Shown here piece by piece: positions 1-11,500 of a stretch of DNA of 64,000 nt (within the stretch, counting starts at the first letter, position 1; every line of letters starts with the position of its first letter). Location of the stretch: assembly GCA_022457065.1 (NCBI GenBank), contig JAJGBQ010000003.1, positions 4,774,001 to 4,838,000 of the forward strand, given 5' to 3'. Under the pieces are notes generated by a model. It did no database searches and had not been told where the DNA came from. It saw only the letters and a list, made by a program, of their open reading frames with translations. The stretch comes from Curvularia sp. ZM96 (taxonomy: Eukaryota; Ascomycota; Dothideomycetes; Pleosporales; Pleosporaceae). The position numbers were made by a program, and so were the translations under genes.

Positions 1-532
1 ATCCTTCCCCTTGAATTCGTGATCCCAGCAGCACCAGCGGAATAATTCATCAGAGAAAAAGGGAACCTCTTCAGGCCGGAGAACAGAGAGGAGAAGGGAC
101 GAAGTCGCGGGACCAATGCCCTTCAATCCAACCAGTATCTTCAGTGCATTGATAACATTTGGTTTTGAGAGATTTCCATCTAGCAGTGCAGTGTATGCTT
201 TCTTGGTGGTCTCCTCGACTGCTTGTGACGTGTTGCTCTGCACAAGGCCTAGAAGTGCAGGGCGGAATGTGCCATGTTTTCTGTATGCGAATATTAGCAA
301 TTACCCATTGAAAAATAGAATAGAGAAACAACAATTTCCACTCTACGAGTTTTTCGATCTCTGCTTTTGTGAGGTGTTTGTTACTCCGGTCTCTGCTGGC
401 TACGGCGGCCGGGATGACATCGTAGCGTTGCGCGTCTAGGTCGCGCAGCTTCTCTGGTGCTGTTGCAGGGTAGCGAGCGAGCACCTCACGAAAAGACGTG
501 GGACTGATTCTCTTAATATGAAGCGGAGACAT
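1..532 (-). CDS. Conserved fungal helix-hairpin-helix-like protein, 3' end cut by window edge
   Basis: Reads from ATG at 532-530 (exon 1, 532-333), through a 52-nt intron (332-281; weak GTTGTT donor, GCTAAT branch site, TACAG acceptor), then exon 2 from 280 off the window edge. Splicing restores the frame across EWK-L-KHGTFRPAL. I do not recognise a named family. The visible part is an N-terminal segment around SFREVLARYPATAPEKLRD followed by a helical stretch holding LVGLKGIGPATSSLLLSVL, which has the G-x-G turn of a helix-hairpin-helix DNA- or nucleic-acid-contacting motif. An upstream ATG at 616 is possible, but the downstream ATG gives a cleaner start. The C-terminus and any catalytic residues lie outside the window, so function is not assigned. 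Confidence 0.7.
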
Positions 533-971
533 TGGTAACGGTTTGTAGAGTTGGAATGCGGAGACAGATCGAACGCAGAGGTGAGCGACGCGTCGAGAAC
601 GCCGACGCGAGATCACGTGTCGAGCATACGTACCAATAGTTGTCGTGATGTCTGAGCACGATAGATGGTCACTTGAACGCTAATAGCAGAGGAGCAAAGC
701 TTGATGAAACATGGATTTGAATTTGTAACGGAAAACGAGCAGCAATCGCTTGCTCGATCCTTTTAGTCAGTCAAGCCACACGCTCCCGTGCTCCAGGGTA
801 TATCTTTGGCTTGCTTCTCGATGTAACATTCATCCAGCTATCAGGATCCCAGAGTAGCTATCCCAAACTGAATCTTGGTTAACTCCGCCTTGCTGAGAAA
901 ACAATGGTATACAAGTATGAGAAAACATTGCACCTCGCTGATGCAGCTATGCAAAGCCAGGAAAGGGTATG

Positions 972-3900
972 TTACGCTGCCTTTCTCGGTCGTCCTCTCC
1001 CGCGTCCCCGCCCTCTACCACCATAGCTTGAGCCTCTCGTTGGCTTCATTGAAGGACGACCTGGTGGTCTACCAACTGGCCTTTTCGGGGGTGGAGCAGT
1101 TGCAGGAACCTCATCTTCACTCTCTGTGTCCGACACATTGATAGTTTGAGGCCTCTTATTCACAGGGGTGAACCGTGACGGTTGCGCAGCAACTTGAGTA
1201 GGTTGGCTGCCGCTGCGATTTGACGGTCCAACGATCTTGATCTTTTTTCCGTTCAGGCCACTCAAAATCGAGTTGGGGTGCGGAGGGAGACCATTTCGAA
1301 CAGGTTCTGGTTTGCTGTTGTCGGGTTGTTCTTCGTCTTCGGAAGGCTCCCCTTCATCGGACAGATTACCGAGAAAACTGTCCATGATTTGATCATCGTC
1401 GTCCGACCCAGGAAAGAGGGCCAGCTTCGCGCGGAGATTCTCTTCAGCCTCTCGTGCTTCGGCTTCTTGAGCTTCGGCTTCGGCGCGCGCTTTGGCCTCT
1501 TCCTCTTTGCGCTGCGCCTCTTCCTGTCTACGACGTGCCTCTTCTTCCTTACGACGTGCTTCCTCCTCCTTACGGCGTTCCTCTTCCTCCTTACGACGTA
1601 CTTCTTCCTCTTTGCGTTGTACTTCTATAGCAGCGGCAGCGGCTTTTTGTGCGAGCATGACCGTCTCGCTGGGCTCAGTGTCTTCTTCATGGACACCATC
1701 TTCATCGGATGGATTTTCAGGGCCATCGAGAGTGCTTTCCTGGCTCTGATTTGCGTCTGATTGTTCACTAGGTCGGATAGCAGCCATCGGCTTTGCGGGA
1801 ATTGTCCGTCGGTGTTCTTTGCTCATCCTCTTCCGTGTCAGGTCCCTTTCACGGTTGGCCCTCACGGTGCCGTCTCTGAAATCCGCGGGTAGTTCAGTCG
1901 GCAGATCCTCATCGCCTTCAGCCCTCCGTGCTAGCCATGTGGACTTACGGCTACGTGGACGACTGACACGTTCAGTCTCATCGTTTTCGTCGGCAAACTC
2001 CTCATCGGAATCAAGTGTGATCTCTTCGAATCGCTTGGAGCCTCGAGGCCTGCCAGGCTTTGCAGGGCCGCTGATCTCTGAGTTGGACTTCCGTGTTGAG
2101 TATGCCCCATCGTCCTCTACACGAACACGATACGTCTTTGCCTCTTTCTCTTTCTCTGCCACGCTCTTGGGGATGCCAGCCTGCTGCATCACATCAGACT
2201 GTAATATCGATTGCATATCCTGTGGCGCATCGGCTTCTTCAGATGTATCCTCTCTCACGACTTGCGCGCGTTCGGGTACTGGTCTCTGGCGAATCCTGTC
2301 AAGAAGGCCCGTCGGTAACGATAGTTTCACAATCTTTGACTTTCCTTTCATCCTCGCTGCGACTAGGATCAGTCTGTCTTCGCGTTTGGCTTCCTCGAAT
2401 AGCTTTTTCTGCATTTCCTTGTGATATTGTTTTCCAGGCACGCTCTTTGCCTGCAGCGGTTGTGTCTCGTCCTTCTTCTGTTTTTTGGCCTGTGACCTCT
2501 TTCGCCGGCTGTCGCCCACTTCTTCATATTCTTCGCGGCCACGTTTTTGACCAAGACGTGGAATTTCTCCATCCGTGTGAGGATTATGGTAGTACGGGTC
2601 ATCTTGGAATTGAGACATGCTAGGAAAGCTAGGGTCGTTGTCATTCACGTTACCATTGTGACCTTCGCCAGGGGAAAAGGTGATGCCGTATCTCGTGTTG
2701 GCGTGATCGTCGTCTTCAACAAACCGGGCGTCAAGTGAGGGATCTGCCAGCTTGTTCATCTCAGCCTCCTGCATTCGCCGCTGCATTGCGTTCTGGGCCA
2801 TGCCATCCTCTTCTCGTAGCCAATTGAGATTGGAAACGCTGAAGTCGACAAGACACTCTACCGAACGTACGTCGGCTACCTTCTTTGTGTCGTGACCGAG
2901 CAGAGTGCCTTTTGGCTCATGAGCGCGCTGCCTAGGATCACGGCGGCAAGCGCCTGTGTTGCAAACCCTCAGGCAATGTGGACATTTCCAGTTGTACGCT
3001 TCCATGACATTTATCGGCATCATGTCGTGCGCACGAAACAGCGTCCCATAGCAATATGCCAGATCGCAGCTGGAGCAAAACGCCATTTTCCATTTTGGGT
3101 GTCGGTTGAGACAAAAGTGGCAGGATTTGTGTTTTGCCAGCCACTGTTTTGACTTTTTCTTCGCAACTTTCTTGACATGACCGTATTCGTCCACGACAGG
3201 TTCCTCATCATCGGACGCGCTTTCTGGCTGCGGGTTCTTAATATCGACAGATGGGCGAATTCGTAATTGCTCCTGGCAGACCTGAGCTAGAGTCTTTTTG
3301 CCGAGATACCTTCGCTCTTCTTGCAGTGGAAGAGGCGTCTTTTCGTTCACATGGCCATCCATGTTGATGATTTGAGCACGCCATTCCTCATACTTGTGAA
3401 CGAGGTCTTTCCATTTCCATTGCTCGACCCATGCATAGCCCGATTGGCAACCACAGCTTCGACCCATGCAATAGCAATCCATACAAACATCATAGGGTTC
3501 CTCTATCTCGGTACTGAACATATTTTTGCAACTCTTGCAGCTTAAGAAACGATTGAAGATGTTGCATCTACAGTACGAGCATGTGACGTTGCTGTCGTAT
3601 GGAAGAAATTCCGGGTGCTCTCGAGAGTCAGGAGCAAACATTTCTGAGAGAAGAATCTTTTTGTACAGGTCGAAAAGTCTCTTGAAATCCTTTTGAATTT
3701 GCTTTACTTTGTTGGAGCTCTGAATTGCTTCTGCTTGTTCACCGCCTGCCTGAGCCTGGGCAGCTGCGATCTTGATTAAGTTCGAGTACTTGAGGAGGGT
3801 GTAGTATACAATCGCTTTGTTTTTGTATTGTTCATCACGGCACACGACACGCGAGTTGGGCAGTGCCTCGTCAAGAGCAAGTTCAAGAGTCTCCACAGTC

Positions 3901-4932
3901 GTGCGGTTCCAAGCAATCTTTATCGTACGAGTGCCACGGTTCCAGACTTGGTGAGGCGCCAGCGGGGGAATCAGGATGAAGTCTCCAGGTCGCTGCTCTA
4001 CGACATACGTGCGAAATGGGGCTTTTTTCCAAGCGATTAGCTGCGCGAAATGGTTCTCAACCTCGATGTCGTGCCCTAATATCGAGAGCCAGTATTCTGA
4101 GACAACATGGCGGTCTTTGCTCTCGGTCATGAACCAGATGGATGAACCGGGACGTTCCGGCTTACCGTCCTCGCTGATGGTGGTAGAAGCGTTCACCATG
4201 ATGTTCTGGCCGAGTGACGCGCACATCTCTCGATGGGAAGGTGTATAGGTGCCTTCGTGTCCAATATAACACATCAAATTCTCTGCGCGCATATCAGGTG
4301 GGAGACTGCTCATGAGGTCCCCAGCTCGTCCAATGCCACGACCTTTGCGCCCACCGAACTCGTCCAGTGAGCCAGGTCCACCTATCTCACCCGTGCTGTC
4401 GTTGAGGTAGAACAATCCTGCAGGAATATGCTCTTTCAGCTTGTCGTGCCACACCGGCGGACAGTCTATATCCTTGAGATATATGCGTTGCCTCTTCTTG
4501 TCTCTGTATCGGTCGGGTGTGTCGAAGAACTGCTCAGTCAACTTGGACATATGCTTGAGGTAATGCCTAATGGTAAGAGGAATGTTTTCTTGCGTCGTGA
4601 GATTGCGTGCGTTCTCCACTACATCATGTTAGTGATGCACTTCGAATTTCTAGAGTATACATGCCTTTGTCGCCATGATTGTCGCGCAGCCACGAGGGCG
4701 TAAAGGTCCAGGGATCCAGTACTTCTTCAAAGCCATCAATAACAAGAGGTTTACCGCCTATGATTACGTGCAACAAGATCAGTTTCTCAAAGGCTTCTAC
4801 GCCATTCGCCGCGATCATCTCATACGATATGCGATCAACATATCGGAAGTTGTCAGCATTTTCGACAAAAGTGCGTACGTCGAAGTCGGGCGGAATGGGC
4901 TCAAAAGAAGCCCGTGGGCGCGCTGCTGGCAT
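972..4932 (-). CDS. JmjC-domain chromatin protein with CDCA7-like zinc finger and AT-hooks
   Basis: Two exons, 4932-4665 and 4618-972, give 1304 residues. The intron (4664-4619, 46 nt) is GC-AG: AAAG|GCATGT at the donor, CACTAAC branch site, GTAG acceptor. Splicing joins DNHGDK to VENARNLTTQENIP in frame. A JmjC fold spans about residues 30-340. The Fe(II) triad is readable as H218-R-E220 and H312 (in PPLAPHQVWN), so demethylase or hydroxylase activity is possible. A Cys-rich cluster follows at about 436-480. A second one at about 589-685 (CHFC, CSSC, NWKCPHC, VCNTGAC) matches the zf-4CXXC_R1 finger of CDCA7. The C-terminal half is acidic and disordered, with a long charged R/K/E single helix (about 1100-1160) and AT-hook-like RPVGRPPGRP and GRGRPRKAA ends. 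A nuclear chromatin role, perhaps linked to DNA methylation or heterochromatin, is inference from the domains. The gene diverges from COQ2. Confidence 0.85.
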
Positions 4933-5413
4933 CGTCGCGAACTTGCCAGAGCGATGGATGGATAGCAGGCACCTCCGCGGCGCTGTCACAATCGCAAAAC
5001 GCAAGGAAACTGCACCAGCTCAGTCGTGGGGAGTTATCGCGATCGCGATTCAACTGCCTTGCAGGCAATCTTTGCGCAAAGGCGCCTGGTGTCAACTTAA
5101 CTTCAGCAAACTGACCCGGGATGATGAGGTCGCGATGGGGCTTGTCGCGACTTTAGCGGGCATCACGTGTTCGCGAGAATTAGCGCGAACTAGCGCCCTG
5201 CAGTCATCTTCCTCCACCTGCATGAAGTTATTAGTGAGGGATGATATTGTCGTCTCACCAACATTGAGGATATTAGTTTCTCATCGTGAGTATGTTGGCC
5301 TACTAATCAATCGCACTTCCAACGGACGCTACCATTTATAGCCCTGCGCACCCCTCTGCGCATCCGTCTGGGGCAAACGACCCATGCAATCTTGACCTTC
5401 TCCATTACCCGCT
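4933..5413. promoter_or_regulatory. Divergent promoter between the JmjC gene and COQ2
   Basis: These 481 bp separate the two start codons and must serve both genes. The segment is dense in CGCGA words and contains a perfect 14-bp palindrome, ATCGCGATCGCGAT, at 5036-5049. A CACGTG lies near 5164-5169. No clear TATA box is visible. Confidence 0.5.
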
Positions 5414-6679
5414 ATGGCCATTCTCAAACTATGTGCTGCACAGCCACCAGTGCGGTATTGGCAAGGCGCTGGAAGAGCATTTAGACCACGCTTCAGTCAC
5501 GCCAATGCGATAACCTCGCAATGGAGACAAAATCGATCCTTAGCATCCCCACTCTGCAATACAAGTCGACCCCAATTCACTCAAATCAGTAACTCAATAC
5601 CGTCAAAACCACTGCACCCTCGCTCCGGTATTTCAACAGCAACGGTGCTGCAAGATGCGCGGACCAAACCGCTTCCCGACTATGTGCCTCCAACCACTGG
5701 CTTCCTGTCTTATCTGCCACAGAAGTGGGTTCCATATGGCGAGTTGATGAGACTGGACAAACCAACTGGAACCTACTATCTCTTTTTTCCATGCCTCTTC
5801 AGTACCCTTGTGGCTGCTACCATGGCCACACCTGTTGCTGCCCCCTCCACGGTCCTCGGAACAGCAGCCCTCTTCCTCACTGGATCACTCATCATGAGAG
5901 GAGCCGGGTGTACTATCAACGATCTCTGGGACCGTAACCTCGATCCATATGTTGAGCGAACGAGATTACGGCCAATTGCTAGGCGAGCCGTTACTCCCCA
6001 ACAAGCTCTTATCTTTCTTGGTGGACAACTTACGACCGGCCTTGTTGTGCTTCTTTCTCTCCCAATGCAATGCTGGTTCTATGGCATACCATCACTTGTA
6101 CTTGTCACGCTTTATCCTTTGGCTAAGCGAGTCACATACTATCCCCAGTTTGTCCTGGGTCTTACATTCTCTTGGGGTGCTATGATGGGCTTTCCTGCAT
6201 TGGGGATTGACCTGCTCGCAAACCAAACAGCGTGTACTGCAGCAGCGTGTTTGTATGCCAGTAACGTTGCATGGACTGTTCTATACGATATGATATACGC
6301 ACACATGGACATCAAAGATGACGTCAAGGCCGGCATCAAGAGCATCGCACTCAAGCACGAGAAGGAAACGAAAAAGGTGCTTTCGGGTCTTGCTGTTGTC
6401 CAGCTTGGTTTACTGTCTGCAACGGGAATAGCAGCAGGATTCGGACCAATCTTTTTCGCTGGCTCCGTTGGAGGCGCAGCACTCACACTAGGCACTATGA
6501 TTCGCCGAGTCAAACTGAAGGAGGTCAAGAATTGCTGGTGGTGGTTTGTAAACGGTGCATGGCTCACAGGAGGCGCCATCTCTCTGGGTCTCGCTGGAGA
6601 ATACGTTGCACATCTGTTTGGTTGGTATGAGGACGCTGAGAAAGTAGAAAAGACAGAGCAGATGATTGCTACTGCATAG
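5414..6679 (+). CDS. COQ2: 4-hydroxybenzoate polyprenyltransferase, mitochondrial (ubiquinone biosynthesis)
   Basis: Intronless, 421 residues. UbiA-family integral membrane prenyltransferase that attaches the polyprenyl tail to 4-hydroxybenzoate at the inner mitochondrial membrane. The first Asp-rich motif is clear at about residues 167-180 (INDLWDRNLDPYVERTRLRP), followed by the family's RPIA. The second is at about 292-305 (YAHMDIKDDVKAG), before the conserved GIKS-Ala-Leu. LRLDKPTGTYYLFFPC begins the first membrane helix region. The first 95 or so residues are rich in Arg, Ser and Gln with few acids, as expected for a mitochondrial presequence. Length matches other fungal COQ2 proteins. 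It is transcribed away from the JmjC gene. Confidence 0.95.
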   Translation: MAILKLCAAQPPVRYWQGAGRAFRPRFSHANAITSQWRQNRSLASPLCNTSRPQFTQISNSIPSKPLHPRSGISTATVLQDARTKPLPDYVPPTTGFLSYLPQKWVPYGELMRLDKPTGTYYLFFPCLFSTLVAATMATPVAAPSTVLGTAALFLTGSLIMRGAGCTINDLWDRNLDPYVERTRLRPIARRAVTPQQALIFLGGQLTTGLVVLLSLPMQCWFYGIPSLVLVTLYPLAKRVTYYPQFVLGLTFSWGAMMGFPALGIDLLANQTACTAAACLYASNVAWTVLYDMIYAHMDIKDDVKAGIKSIALKHEKETKKVLSGLAVVQLGLLSATGIAAGFGPIFFAGSVGGAALTLGTMIRRVKLKEVKNCWWWFVNGAWLTGGAISLGLAGEYVAHLFGWYEDAEKVEKTEQMIATA

Positions 6680-6866
6680 ATCGCTACCGGGTTGACATGC
6701 AGGGTTGTTGCAAGTATCCGACAGGTGGATATCAGCGACATGAAAAACAAGGAAAAGTAATTGAATTGTATACGGATAAACTGTTGTATATCACTCGTAT
6801 GTGAAAATATTTTATAATCTCTTCTAAATCCCTCATCATTTTATCACATTTAACAGACTTTCACAT

Positions 6867-7302
6867 TTACAGCTGGTATCCTGGTAGCTCTGCCAGCTCT
6901 GTCCCAACAACTGTACTGCAAGAGCTCGGATGGGTGTTCGAGTCGTTTGAAGTCGTTTCCGAAAGCGATGGCGCAGCTGAACTAGTATTGGATGAAAGAT
7001 GAGACTGGTCTGTCCATGTCTGCACCGGCGGGCTTTGGTCGTCAAGGCTGATATCAGAGGAAATGAGGCCATCTTCTGGCGGGTATGCTATCATTACAGT
7101 CATCACCTGCATATAACCCCATAAAAAAACTGATGAACTTGATCTACTTACATCTTGCCTGACGAGTTTTTAGTCGGCGGTATAGCACGAATACAAGCGA
7201 GTCTCGATGATGTAAATCAAACAAGCCAACAATTACACTGAAGATTCCAGTGATACCAAAGAGGATCTGGAGCGTTGCGCTTATTGTATCGTTGTTTGAC
7301 AT
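6867..7302 (-). CDS. Small membrane protein of unknown function
   Basis: Proposed two-exon model: 7302-7152 and 7087-6867, 123 residues. The 64-nt intron (7151-7088) has a strong GTAAGT donor and a GATAG acceptor, and this choice keeps the second exon open. The nearer TGCAG acceptor would stop after about 65 residues. Residues 8-30 (ATLQILFGITGIFSVIVGLF) form one hydrophobic helix, followed by a basic patch (YRRLKTRQAR), so the Ser/Thr-rich tail (about 75 residues) is probably cytosolic. I know no named family. Exon 1 looks real; the second exon rests on the splice choice. Confidence 0.5.
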
Positions 7303-8569
7303 AGTCGAGTCTACGGAATGTGTTTGGTGATGTGATTGGCCGTTGGTATAATGTGTAAAAGGTGGGCAGTAAAAGGCAGGTTGTGAAGAGCGGATATCAT
7401 AGTTGACATTTCCAAAGGATATCTCGCCTACTTTTAAAGTAACATTCGCTGGCTATCTGACCTGTAGGTAAATCTTGGCGTGGTTTGGGGTTCCGGTGCG
7501 ACGACTGGACCAAATGCGGGTACCTGTGGTTGGATCATCAGCGGTCGCTGGACCAAATGCGGGTCACTATGGGTGGGTCGGCGGCGGCTGGATAGGTCGC
7601 CACGGCCAGTGCCTGTACATACATATGGGCGGGTTGAGGCCGAGGATAGGTCTTGAGTTGAGTTGCTGTCCCCTGCTCGCCACCTGTCCCACGTCGCGCT
7701 GCTAGTGGCATCGCAGCTTATCTGGTTCCAGAATACACGTGACTCTCTAAACGACATCATTCTGCCATCATTGCGATCCTAAGGGGAAATAATGCGAAAC
7801 ACCTACAGTGAAGAATCCAAGGAGAGCGAGTGGCTGTTGGGCCAACTGGTGGAGTTGATCATGCGACTGCTGTCTCCCTCTTGCTGACTCGACCCCTCAA
7901 ACTCTTTTATGAAGATTACAGAAAAGCTTGACTAAACATGTCTGTACTTTTCGCTTGATGTTTGTCGTAACAGCCTTGAGGCAGAGTGAGTAGCCTATGA
8001 AGATACAATTGGGCAAGCATCATCTCGGGGCGGAGGGCGTCCATGTTGAAGGACTGATGGCCCGTTATCTGAAAGAACCACTCAAGAAGCGCACCGAGGT
8101 AACTAGTAGCTGCTATGCAAACTCTGACTCCGCGACGTCGTTCCGGATTGCTACCTGACGTGCGGGGGACCCATCCCAAACAGATTCTCGAGCTTACCAT
8201 CCACGTACAATAGCCTTGGCTAAGGAAAGGAAAGTACAAAAGCCTCATATCAGGCAAACTTTGGAGCTACGATCGATTGGGCATCAAAAGTGTGGCTTGC
8301 CAGGGTGTAGGGCCAATGCAAAAAGGTTGAGTGAGCCTCAAGATGCAGCAGAGGCGCAGCAATGGAGGGCCTAAAGTCTCAGCTCGCGTAGTAGCACCAA
8401 GTCCTGGACTCGGGCTGCATGCTCGTTTCGGCCAGCCCAGAGGCTTCAGCCTTCCCTCCACCAACAACGAACAACAAGATTTTCTAAAAATCCCCTTGCA
8501 CGAGCGAAACAAAGCTCTCAGGGAAATACTCAATATTGAGATTGCCCTCATTTCGATGCATCCCGAATT
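7303..8569. other. Intergenic region upstream of the NLR-like gene
   Basis: No convincing gene. A 16-bp direct repeat (CTGGACCAAATGCGGG) occurs at 7505-7520 and 7548-7563 within a G/T-rich block. Open frames here lack family features or codon character. Confidence 0.5.
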
Positions 8570-11500
8570 ATGCGGCTTGTACAGGTAAAAGCCGACGGCA
8601 GCTTCAGTCTTGTCAAACACGAAGGCGCCTCAATCCCGCCGTATGCAATTCTCTCACACACGTGGGGCAAAGATGAAGATGAGGTCACATTCGACGACAT
8701 GCAAAACAAGACGGAACGAGAAAAGACAGGTCATGTTAAACTGGCCTTCTGTGCTACACAAGCCGCCAAAGACGGCCTCCAACATTTCTGGATTGACACT
8801 TGCTGCATCGATAAGTCAAGCAGTGCAGAGCTCTCAGAAGCTATTACATCCATGTTCCGTTGGTATAAGAACTCCGATCGGTGCTACGTCTATCTGACAG
8901 ATGTCACAATCAACAAGAGGAAAGCCGACCAGGAAGCAACCCATTCCACTTGGATGTCAGCCTTTCGAACCAGCAGATGGTTCACCAGAGGCTGGACTCT
9001 CCAAGAACTGCTTGCCCCACGCACACTCAGCTTCTTCTCTCGCGAGGAAAAGGAGCTTGGCAACAAACTGGATCTAGCGCAGCAAATCCATGAAATTACG
9101 CGTATCCCTGTTTCCGCTCTTCAAGGGGTCCCTTTGCGCGAATTTTCTATAGAAGAGCGGATGTCATGGGCGGTTAATCGTAAAACCAAGCGCGAGGAAG
9201 ACAAAGCCTACTCACTGTTGGGGATATTTGGTGTGAGCATGGTAGCAAACTACGGAGAAGAGGAGGAAGCAGCGTTCAGAAGGCTCCGAAGAGAGATTCG
9301 AGAGACTACAAGAAACGATACTACGCTTTTGGATGAAGAGGAGAAACAGCTGTTGATGAGTACACTGCGATTTGATCAGATTGATGCGCGTCACACAACG
9401 ATCAAGAATGCCCACGCTAAAACGTGCAAGTGGCTTTTGAAAAAGTCAGAGTATGTTGACTGGCTGGATACGACAAGACTGTCTCACCACCACGGCTTCT
9501 TGTGGATCAAAGGAAAGCCAGGAACTGGAAAATCAACTCTGATGAAGTTCGCTTTTGGTAAAGCCAGCAAAGCCATGAAGCGCAGCGTTGTGATTGCCTT
9601 CTTCTTTAATGCCAGAGGAGAAGTACTGGAAAAGTCGGTGATTGGAATGTATCGGTCGCTACTATTACAGCTGCTCGAGCAAGTCCCTAGTCTACGGTGT
9701 ACCTTCAGGTCCTCTAGTCTGTCGCCCTCAAGCGTCAATGCAGAGTATCAGTGGGGCGTTAACTCACTCGAAGCACAACTCGAGCAAGCCGTACTTGGCC
9801 TTGGAGATACACCTGTTGTTTGTTTCATCGATGCACTGGACGAGTGCGAACAACGACAAGTGCGGAATATGGTATCATTCTTTGAAAATCTGGGTGAGCT
9901 CGCGGTATCGTCTGGAAAATCCTTCCGGGTCTGCTTCTCGAGCAGACATTACCCTGAGATCACGATTAAGAAAGGCCTGAGCTTTGAGCTTGAGGGGCAG
10001 GAAGGCCATACTCATGACATTGACGACTACATAGCGAGCGAATTACGGATCGGGGATAGTGATGTTGCCCAAGAGGCAAAGAAAGAGCTCCAAAGAAAGG
10101 CTTCTGGAGTTTTCATGTGGGTTGTGCTCGTTGTGGATATATTGCAGAAAGAATACAACCGCGGGCGCATGTATGCCTTGAATCGGCGTCTTCAGGAAAT
10201 ACCCGACGACCTCCACCAGTTGTTTTACGATATCTTGACACGAGACTCCAGCGACAAAGAAGCTTTAATCTTAAGCATTCGATGGGTTCTCTTCGCGGAG
10301 CAGCCCTTGACTCCAGGGCAGCTCTACCTCGCTATTCTATCTGGTGTCGAACCCGAAATGATATCCCAATGGAGCCCTGGCGAAATTCCTGGGGAAGACA
10401 CATTAAGACGCTTCATACTGGATGCATCCAAGGGCCTCACCGAAATCACGAAGTCTAGATCCCAAAAGGTTCAGTTCATTCACGAGTCTGTAAGAGACTT
10501 CCTGCTAAAGGACAACGGTCTTGGGAGGATCTGGCCGAATCTTAGGGACAATTTTGAAGGTCAGAGTCACGAACAGCTCAAGCAATGCTGTTTAACACTG
10601 CTTCACTTGAATGTGGAAGGTCATATGAGCATGCCCGATGACTTCAAAACAGCCTCACCACAAAAAATCGCAGATGCGCGCGCGGTAGTCTCTCAAGCTT
10701 TTCCGATCTTGGAATATGCTGTGCAGAACATATTGCATCACGCCGACGCTGCACAAGGAGCCGAAGTTGGCCAACATACCTTCATGGCGAGTTTTCCACT
10801 TCGAAAATGGGTAGGACTTGCCAATTTGTTTGAAAGGCATAAGATACGCAGGTATACCAGCTCCGTGAGCATTCTCTATATCCTCGGGGATCGCAACATG
10901 CCAAACCTTATCAGATGCTGTGAATCTGCCAATACCTGTTTCGATGTTGAGGAAGAGCGTTACGGGGCGCCATTCCTCGCAGCTGTCGCGACTAAAAGCA
11001 AAGAGGCTGTTTGTGCCTTTGTTGATGCACTCAACAAAGCGAATGGTCGAGGGAACCTCAGCCCGGAGTCTTACGTACATTTTTACCAGAACGAGGACGG
11101 ACAAAGTCTTCTCCCACGAGACTTCAAATACTCGAAAACCAGGGACATCTTCGAGTATCTTAAAGATCTTGACGACAAGGCTGCTTTGTGTCTTGCAATT
11201 ACGGCAAACGTGGTCGACGTGAACAATTGGAATGTAACCTCGGGAACACTCCTGGATTGGGCAACAGCGAATGGGCACAGAGACATTGTTGAAGCGTTGC
11301 TTAGCAATGACGAAGTGGATGTTAACGCGGCAGACACAATGGGCCGAACACGGCTGATTTGGGCAGTAATACGTAAACAGAGAGATATTGTTGATCTGTT
11401 GCTTAGCACTGGCAAGGCTGATGTTAACGCGATGGACAGAGATTGCCGGACATCACTGAAATGGGCAACAATAAATGCGGATACAGACATTGTCAAACTC

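Noticed and set aside
7434..7760. 108-codon minus-strand frame
   Set aside because: Overlaps the direct repeats and has no recognisable content.
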